Origin: Chrysogorgia sp. JL179-B06
Taxonomy: Eukaryota > Cnidaria > Anthozoa > Scleralcyonacea > Chrysogorgiidae
Length of the DNA: 64,000 nucleotides
Assembly (NCBI GenBank): GCA_035772405.1
Contig: JAYKKM010000193.1
Coordinates: forward strand, 2,937,501 to 3,001,500
Reading direction: 5' to 3'
A program made the translations under genes and the position numbers. Every line of letters begins with the position of its first letter. Position 1 is the first letter of the stretch. Below are positions 41,023 to 50,000 of the stretch, piece after piece. Below the pieces are notes generated by a model, which ran no database searches, was not told the origin of the DNA, and saw nothing but the letters and a program-made list of their open reading frames with translations.

Positions 41023-44000
41023 GAAACTTTATTCATTTATGATTAATGTATACTACAATGATAAACCTCTCTTTTACAGGTAGTTTACCAATGTCTACTT
41101 GAATTAACACTATATTCTATATATCATATAGAATATGTTATACTATATATCACGTATAACGCCCAAATCGCGAACTGCCACTATTTCAGTGATACAAGCC
41201 ATTTTCGCCGAGAAAATCGAAGAAATGTTTATGTAAATCAGGACTAATCTTTATCACATATAAAACCTCCGTCGTGCCAGTGATTTCCTTTGTCTTTTCT
41301 TCATGTATTAATGAGTTTTTGGAGTTTGTTTAAAGTAGTAAACTATTTACGCTCATTCTATCTTTAGGGACAACCTGGTGCTCAAGGTACATCCGGTCCA
41401 ATTGGCAACAGCGGATTACAGGTAAAAAATTCTGAGTCAGCGCAGGCACGTAGCTACGGGGGGCGAGTCGCCCCCCAAAGTTTTTCTCGCCCCCCCCCCC
41501 CCAAAGAGAAATTTAGTGTTCGTTATAGTTAATAGACGCGAATTTACTTCAACTGCATGGTAAAAACTATGTTGAGATTCCCGGAAAGGATACAACAGTA
41601 CTCTCAATAATAACTTCATGTTAGCCTGCGAGCCGGCTTCCTGTGTATGGCGTCCAAATAGGGCGTCCAAATAGGGACGCAGCCTTCTGATTGGCTTAGG
41701 TGTTAATTGCGGACGTGTTAATAATAAATGCTCGAATGATACAATATGGCGGAGAGAATCAGTGAACGTATAGAAAGAGTTATCAGAGAATTATCGTATA
41801 AATTCGATGTTTCTATCCAGCTAAAAGATGAGCAGCGGATGGCATTAACTAGTTTGCTTAATGGATCCGACATTCTTGCTTAATTACCAACAGGTTACGG
41901 CAAAAGTTTGATATTTCAGCTTCTTGTCCTTCTCTAGAAACGAGAAAGAGGACAACCCGCTTTTGCTGTTGTCGTTTGTTACTTTGTTTTTTACGTTGGC
42001 TTTTTTACTTTGTTTTTTTACTTTGGCTGTTGTCGTTTGTTACTTTCTCACGATCGGAGTGAAATTTAAAACTCGCATTGCGATGTAAAGACGGTTTGAA
42101 GCCTAGACAGGAAGTCACGCTCATTGTTAGGAAACTCGTTCGATTTTGATATAGGCACTGAATTTCTGCTAAAAAATGTAACATATATTAAAATAAATCT
42201 TAGATTGATTACTATATAAGGCGCAGTTAGTATCAGATATTACAAAGTCCACAGCAGTTAATATAAAAATAAGTTATTGTGTACTTGAATGTATTCAGGC
42301 AAGACAAAGTCTTCACATCACTTCTGAGCTTTGGCCATATAAATATATACCTATACTATAAATATATACTTATATACCTTGTTGAATGTTTACCATAGCT
42401 CACAGTTTAAAACCGAGGTAGATCCTTGGAAACAATGTCGTTAAACCTATCCGGGGTTTTGGGATTTTACATATTCGTAATCTGTGGGTTCTATGAAAAT
42501 TGCATCTTCATTCCTTTTGCCCCTGCTAAAGTTCACAGGAAGTGACGTCAACGCAGGGACACGCAATATTTTGCGGCGTTATTCAACAGTGAATGCTTAG
42601 GAATTGAGTGAATTTTGTCTAAACAGGCTGTTTAAATTTCAAAGCCAAACTTTCGCTGTATTTCATTGCTGAATCACTCCGCAAAATATCGCGTGTCCCT
42701 GCGTTGACGTCACTTCCTGTGAACTTTAGCGGGGGAAAAGGGCATGAAGATGAAATTTTCGAACGACAAGATATATTACAATTTTTCTCAGGAGAATCCA
42801 AAGATCACAAATATGTAAAATCCGCAAACCCCGGATAGGCACTTTAAATATTGCAAAAGCAATAGTGAGTAGAATGTTAATTCGCATGACGGTTGGTTTT
42901 TTGACAATTGACTTTAACGAACAGCCAAGTACGTTTGGAGACTAAGAAATTTTGAGCTCATGATCTAATTGTTAAATATAGAAGTTATTATTTACCAAGT
43001 ATAACCAGTGCAAAGCTTTTTAACCCTTTGCTGAAAGCCTGGTATTCACATCATGTGTCTGGATAAAATGATATCTCGATTCTATTTGCTCCGTCAATAA
43101 GTTGAAGTTCAATATATGGGAATGAACGTTTCAAAATTTTGGTTCTTTTTTTTTTAATGTATTAGGGCGTGTCTGGACAAGCAGGCTCACACGGAGGAGT
43201 TGGACTTCCTGGACAGAAGGTAGAAACTAAGCAGCATACATGATGATTATTAATTGAGATGTAATAGATCAAACATGAGAAAGAGTGTTTCATCCGATAT
43301 CCACTCCCCGAGAAGTATGTTGAAAAACGAGGCGATAGCCGAGTGACTGGATAGAGGATGGGACACTCTTTCGTGTGTTTGATATTACATCTCGAACGAA
43401 TCACTATTTCAAGAGAAATGTGAGGTGGAAATTGTCAAAATCCTGTGCTAATTAAGACCAGGTATCCAGTCATGTCCGTGTCGGTACTGATTTCCTTTGT
43501 TTTTGGCAATTTGGCTCATGAATTATTAATGAGTTTGAGATGAATACTTCTTGGGTTTCTGACTGTATACCAATAGCGAAGCGCATAGTTACTATTTATA
43601 GACCAAAACTCAGACAAACAAACCAAATCTGACTCCCAAATGAACCATTTCCTATTGTTTAGGTCGTGAATTTTAGACTCAGACAAACATTGACAAATAC
43701 GTCATCTGTGCGCAACGCTATTAACGAACGCTTTTTTGTGTCATCTACATATAAACTTCAAATTGTTCATTGTATATAAAGTAATTATTGTGTTGCTAAA
43801 AAAGCAAATTGACGAGAATCCAGTATACAGTATTGTATTTTTTCTTAAAAAGATCACATTTTCGAGGGACAAATTTGCATTTTTTCACACTTTAAAGTGG
43901 CTATCTCATGTTTGGACTGTTTATATATTTATAATTGTTTAATATTATCATCAGCTAAAGTTTCATCTTGACGACTTTCTCTCATCCTTAGTTGGTTATC

Positions 44001-47000
44001 TATTTACAGGAAGTGACATAGACCCAATGACACGTAATGGCATTGCTGAGTTATTCAGCAGTAAAATACGAAGATAGAAATACAATAAAATACGAAGATT
44101 TTGAGGAATGTTTCTTCGTATTTCACTGTTGAATCACTGGGTAATGTTTGGCGTGTCTCTGGGTTGACGTCACTTCCTGTGAATAGTAGACGAAATTTAT
44201 AGTAGGGAAAAGGCATCGAGATAAAACTGTAACTGGTGTTAGAAAATGGTCAAAGGCACTCGGCCAATCAGCGTTCAGAATCATAGTCACTGATTAGTAT
44301 TCCCTAAGTTAGTCATTAGTATTCCCTAAAGTCAAGTCAAATTTTGCAACTATTTAAATTTCGAATGTTTACATTTCTTCGTCGTTCCAACTATTTTCTA
44401 AAACAGTTAGATAATGAACAATCGTGATTTATGAGATTTAGCGTCCCTCACATTATACGGAAAGCCAACAGGGGCTTTCGGCCCTCGTAACTTTACACTA
44501 AATCCCATAAATCACTCGCGTTCATCCTCTAACCCTTCCACAATATTAAGCAATTTTTATCAGTAAGTGGCAAAGATTATAAATATATAAAAAGCCTAAA
44601 CATGAGATAGGCACTTGAAATGCATGACATCTTGCATGAATTACGTTGAATTGTCCTTTCTAAAATGTTGTTTGCTTTCGTTATTCATGTTGTTTAGGGA
44701 CCAACTGGAGATCATGGAAGTCCTGGAGTCGCTGGGATACACGGTAAAGTGGTAAGACAATTTACTGTTCAAATATATTACCATATATAATAATAAAACT
44801 ACAATAATGCGGTAAGCTTACGTTTTAACTTTTCCAATATTGTGTACAGACTTGAAAATTTATTCCACAAGCTCGGACATCCAAGCTCTGATCATCCAAG
44901 CTCTGATTGAACTTATTACTCGGGTTGCCACCTGTGGTGGTAGCCGAGTCTAGGTTTCGGTGGCATTTCTGTTTTTTTTCTTTCGGGTCGACAAATTGCA
45001 ATTATTGCATCATCCCGAAAGGCTTTGCGAAACCAGGCGCTGTGCTCATCTAATTGGCTCATCTCCATGCGCCATCTTCTTTGGTCGCTATTGCTCGAGT
45101 GTTCGCTCAACGATTCATCAGGAATGTTGCTGGCAATAATCTTAATCGTAAACGAAATTTGATTGCAATCATATGTGATCTTAAAATATTTCAAGCAAAA
45201 CGCATGTCACCCGGGGTGAGATTTCGTCTCACATCGTAAATATACCGGCTGAGAGTCAAATATTACAGCTTTTCAGGTGGTATTTTTACACAGTATTTTA
45301 CTTAGCTGTACCTTACCTAGGGTTACAAATCGCGGAATTTGCAAAGAGAACATTGATTTGTGTCTATTCTATTGTGTGTTTTACAGGACACGATTAACCG
45401 CACGTAGCCCGAGTTAACGCCTAGCGGGCGTCTTGTTTCTATAAGATACGATGTTTACTGAGCGCCAAGAATTGTGGCTTTTCATAATTGCAAAATTGTG
45501 GATTGGCTTTTCGTAATAATAAGTGCAAAAACTTATCTTACTGTTTCTTTTTTGTTCACCTCAATCTTTGGTCCAAACATAGGGACTCCCTGACTCTCAA
45601 GGATTAACAGCAAAAAATAATTGCAAAAACTAATTATCCCCTCGCAAGCGAGGTCGCGAAGCGACAGAGCGAAGCGAGGGTGATAATCTCGTCGCGGCAG
45701 GGATCCATGTAATCTCATGTATGTAAAGTGGTAGGTCCAACTCCTTACAAGCAAGTAAAAAGTCGTTTTGGGTGATCCATTTGAATCGGACAATATTTGG
45801 CAGACAACGCAAGCGGCCATTGGCGATTTGTGATCTGACGAACACATAAACAGGTTTTTACGAAGGGTATACATGTTTGCGTAATATAATAGGCACGTAT
45901 GTTATGTATTTATACGCGATAATTCCAAATCTGCTTTCAGAATTGAAAACGGTTAAATAGTGATGGAGATAACGTTCAAAATAATATACGACGAAGCGGG
46001 CCAAGCGCTAATTTCCGACCTGATTGGCGACTAATTTCTAAGTAGATAAACCGTTTGTATGAAGAGTATGCACGTTCTCGTAATATAATAGACACGTATG
46101 TTATGTATTTAGACTCGGTAATTCCAAATCTGTTTTCAGAATTTAAATCAGTTAAATATTGGCCGAGATAACGTTCAAAAATTTCTACCCTATTCCCCGC
46201 ATATAAGCGCACCTCGGATAAAGGCGTATGCGCTTATATTCGGATATAGGCGCATGCGCCTTTAAACGATCAAAATCTGCGAGTTTGATAGACATGAACA
46301 GAATACCTTTTTAATGATACATATACTTTTTACGTTAAATTACCGAACATTGTCTATTCGTACTAAAATCCAATGCTCAATAGTTATTGCTTTTGATTTC
46401 TTCTTCTGAGGTATTCTTTTATAACACACTCTGCTTGAATCGTCTTAGATCTTGGTGCTTTTACCCGGTATTGGCATGGAACTTCAAGTCCATTAATTAT
46501 TTTATTTTCGCGAGGTCCGGTTACTGCAGCATCGATTCTTCCTCCAGCCAAAATAAAAGAGTTACACGTTTTTTGCAAGGTGTAGTTTGGAATGTAGCCA
46601 ACAACATCTTCTCCTTTTAAAACCTTAACTACATTTCTGTCAATAGGATTTTCAGGTTCCTGTTCACAACTGAGTAATTCATTTAGTCGTGGACTCGAAA
46701 TTCCTTTGTATATATGATGGCCTGTTACAAAACTTTCAAAACATAATTTAATTAAAAGGGGTGCGCCCATTCTCGTACCCAGACCCACACGCGTGGGTCT
46801 GGGTACGAGAATCGGGGTTAGGATGAAACTCTGGGAGGATAGAAAAGGCGGGCGAGGGGATTATTGCGGATTCGTATTTCTAGTTGCAAAAATTATTCCA
46901 TAACAGCTAAAACTCATCTTACTGTTTCTTCTTTGTTTACGTCAATGTTTGATCCAAACACAGGGACTCGCTGGTGATCAAGGATTAACAGGACCGCGAG

Positions 47001-50000
47001 GGAATCAGGGGCAAAAGGTAAGTTTGACAGATAGATGGAATTGATGTTCTTGTTTTGTTCTTGTGTATTTATATCAATCCATTTTGTCGTGTACAGGGAA
47101 CTCCTGGAAGTGGTACATTGCCTGGGGAGCCTGGGAGTCGTGGACCAATGGTAAGGGGAAAACTAAAATATTGTTCTTCGCTATTATTCTGCGAGCACCA
47201 ATACCATCACGGCTACGATGTTGTTAGAAGTCTTGGGCGAACAACGTGGAAACCGGCTTAAGGATCATACTTTGTCAATCGGCTCTAGCAATCTACCATG
47301 CACACTACATAACTGGTGCATTATGGATGACTACTGTAGTTGCAGGCCTTCCCAGGAGGTTGATACATGACTAGATATGTTTTTCTCGGTTATAGTTACA
47401 TTAGCATCGTATGCTCAGTTTTCGAATCGTGTAACGTCTGTTTTGCAATCTGTGCTAACAACGATTTGTGTGTTCAGCCAATAAAACACTGTGTTATATT
47501 AACCACCACAGTCCATTTAAGCCAAAGTATAACAACTCACTGTCGTGAGGTGTTATACTTTGGACAGCAGATTAACGAGCCTGTGTACAGCAGGAACAAT
47601 AGAGCTTAATCTTGCCGATTGGCGTCAGCGTTAGTCGGAATTTTGATAACAGACTGTTATTGGTTCGTATGACGGCGTTTACCATCAGGTGTTTTGATTG
47701 GCCTACGTACTTGTACAGGAACGCGGGAGACGATGAGAACGGAGGCACCACGCGCTGTCGTTTCGGTGAACCAATACGTTAAAGTGATTCCGTAAAATAA
47801 TTTCGCGTTCTCGATTCGAGCTTGTTAAGCTTATCCTAGCAAGAATTACAGAGTTTATCTCTGACTAAGAGATTTGGAGAGAGAAGTGCGTGCATCAAAC
47901 TTTGCCTTTCCATCAACCAGATATCATTGGTAAAACTTCCTTATCACATCATGACAAATAATTAACACAGCTCATTTGTGTAAAATGAAAACAAAATAAC
48001 GGGAAACGCTATTCGGCACTTCTTAAAACATCACCAAAGCCAGCATTTCCTCAACACAGTATTTCTTCGCTCGAACAAGATACCATCTCGTGTTTGTTTA
48101 CACGAGGGTCATGTCAGTTTACCATAATTTTGCAATTAATTATGCAAATTAGCGCCGGTAAGCATTCCGTTTACAGCCGCAAATTCCGGCAACATTTTAT
48201 TGCAGCTTATTTGATCTTTGATATGTTTAATTTTCCAGGGTTTTTCTGGTAGTATTGGAACAGCTGGTATTATGGGACGTCAAGGAGAAAAGGTTTGGTA
48301 TTACAATTGTTTTTTTACATAACATTATTTTTTTCACAAATTAGTAGCTGATCTTTTTCACAACAGATTGAATTTAACATAATATTTAGTAACTTGGATA
48401 TGACATGAGATGAAAAGCCCCCTCGTACAAATGCTGTTCATTAAACCGTTATTATTATTAATTTTTAAATTTACACCAACTAATTGCTGTTGAAATATTT
48501 GTTTTCTTTTCAGGGAGGCAAAGGTTCAATTGGATCTCGTGGAGAGAAAGGAGAGAAAGGAACACAGGTAAAACAACGTTTCATACTCATCGTTGTTGTT
48601 TATGTACAGTTTATGCGCTGAAGACCATGAAATCATTCATAGGGTATTGTTGGACCTGATGCCGATGATGGAGTGTCTGGTCAACGCGGGGCAAAGGTTA
48701 GCAAACATTTTCAACGATTATAATTTATGTTCCTTCCTTCCACCATTCCTTTTTTCCTTCCTCGCTTCCTTGCTTTCTTCCTCTCGTTTTATTTGTTTTG
48801 CTTCTTCTCGTTTTCACATAGGGATTAAAGGGCTTACGTGGTGCTACTGGTGAGACTGGATTGATAGCTAATGTATGTTTGTCAGCAATATTCCCCAAAT
48901 TATGTATAGCTTTCATTTATTATCAGTATAATTTAATAATTTTCAATAACTTAACGATTTTCAATTTTTGTAATTTAGCGTGGTGATACCGGACCCCCTG
49001 GTCCAATTGCTGGCAGTGGAGAACCTGGGGAAGACGTAAGTATTGCGAGAAACTGATCGGCAAAGAATGAGATTTCTCACGAGGGACATAGAAACCCATA
49101 GAGAGCTACAGGAGGACTTAATAACTTAAAAAATATGAACTTCATTTGTCAACGCCAGGATCGTATTGCTCTTGTTCATTCCATAGGGTAAGCATGGTGA
49201 GCCGGGAAAGAATGGGAAACAAGGAATGCAGGGGATACAGGTACGTCATAGTTAATTTCTCCATTTGCTTTATTCGTTCAACGTATGGAAAGTTGAAATA
49301 TTTTCAGTACACAGTATTTTTTTATTTACTCTGACTTAAATTTACAGGGAGTCCAAGGTATACGTGGTGGAGATGGAAAACCTGGACCACACGGGCGTAA
49401 CGTAAGAATTTAACTACAATAATAGCATAGACACCTCAGAATATTTTCTTTCAAGAGGGACGATTAACGTCTAATATTCCTCGATCAATACTAATCGTCC
49501 CTCGTGAATACTGGAAGAGGGATGCTTAGTTCTAATCTTCTCTCGTGAACACTGGATGATGGAAGATTAGTTCTAATCGTCATTCATCAATACTGAATGA
49601 GGAAAGATTAGTTCTAATCGTCATTCATCAACACTGGATGAGGGAAGATAAGTTCTAATCGTCATTCATCAGTACTGGGTGAGGGAAGATTAGTTCTAAT
49701 CGTCATTCATCAACACTGGACGAGGGAACATTAGTTCTAATCTTCCCTCATTAATACTGGATGAGGGAAGATTAGTTCTAATCGTCATTCATCAATACTG
49801 AATGAGGGAAGATTAGTTCTAATCGTCATTCATCAATACTGGATGAGGGAAGATTAGTTCTAATCTTCCCTCATTAATACTGGATGAGGGAAGATTAGTT
49901 CTAACCGTCATTCATCAATACTGAATGAGGGAAGATTAGTTCTAATCGTCATTCATCAATACTGGATGGGGGAAGATTAGTTCTAATCGTCATTCATCAA

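Noticed and set aside
45054..45239. Plus- and minus-strand frames near 45.0-45.2 kb
   Set aside because: No recognisable domain; probably a decayed dispersed repeat.
48979..48990. RGD cell-attachment site in collagen exon 25
   Set aside because: The letters R-GD span a triplet border in the helix; without conservation data this is likely chance.
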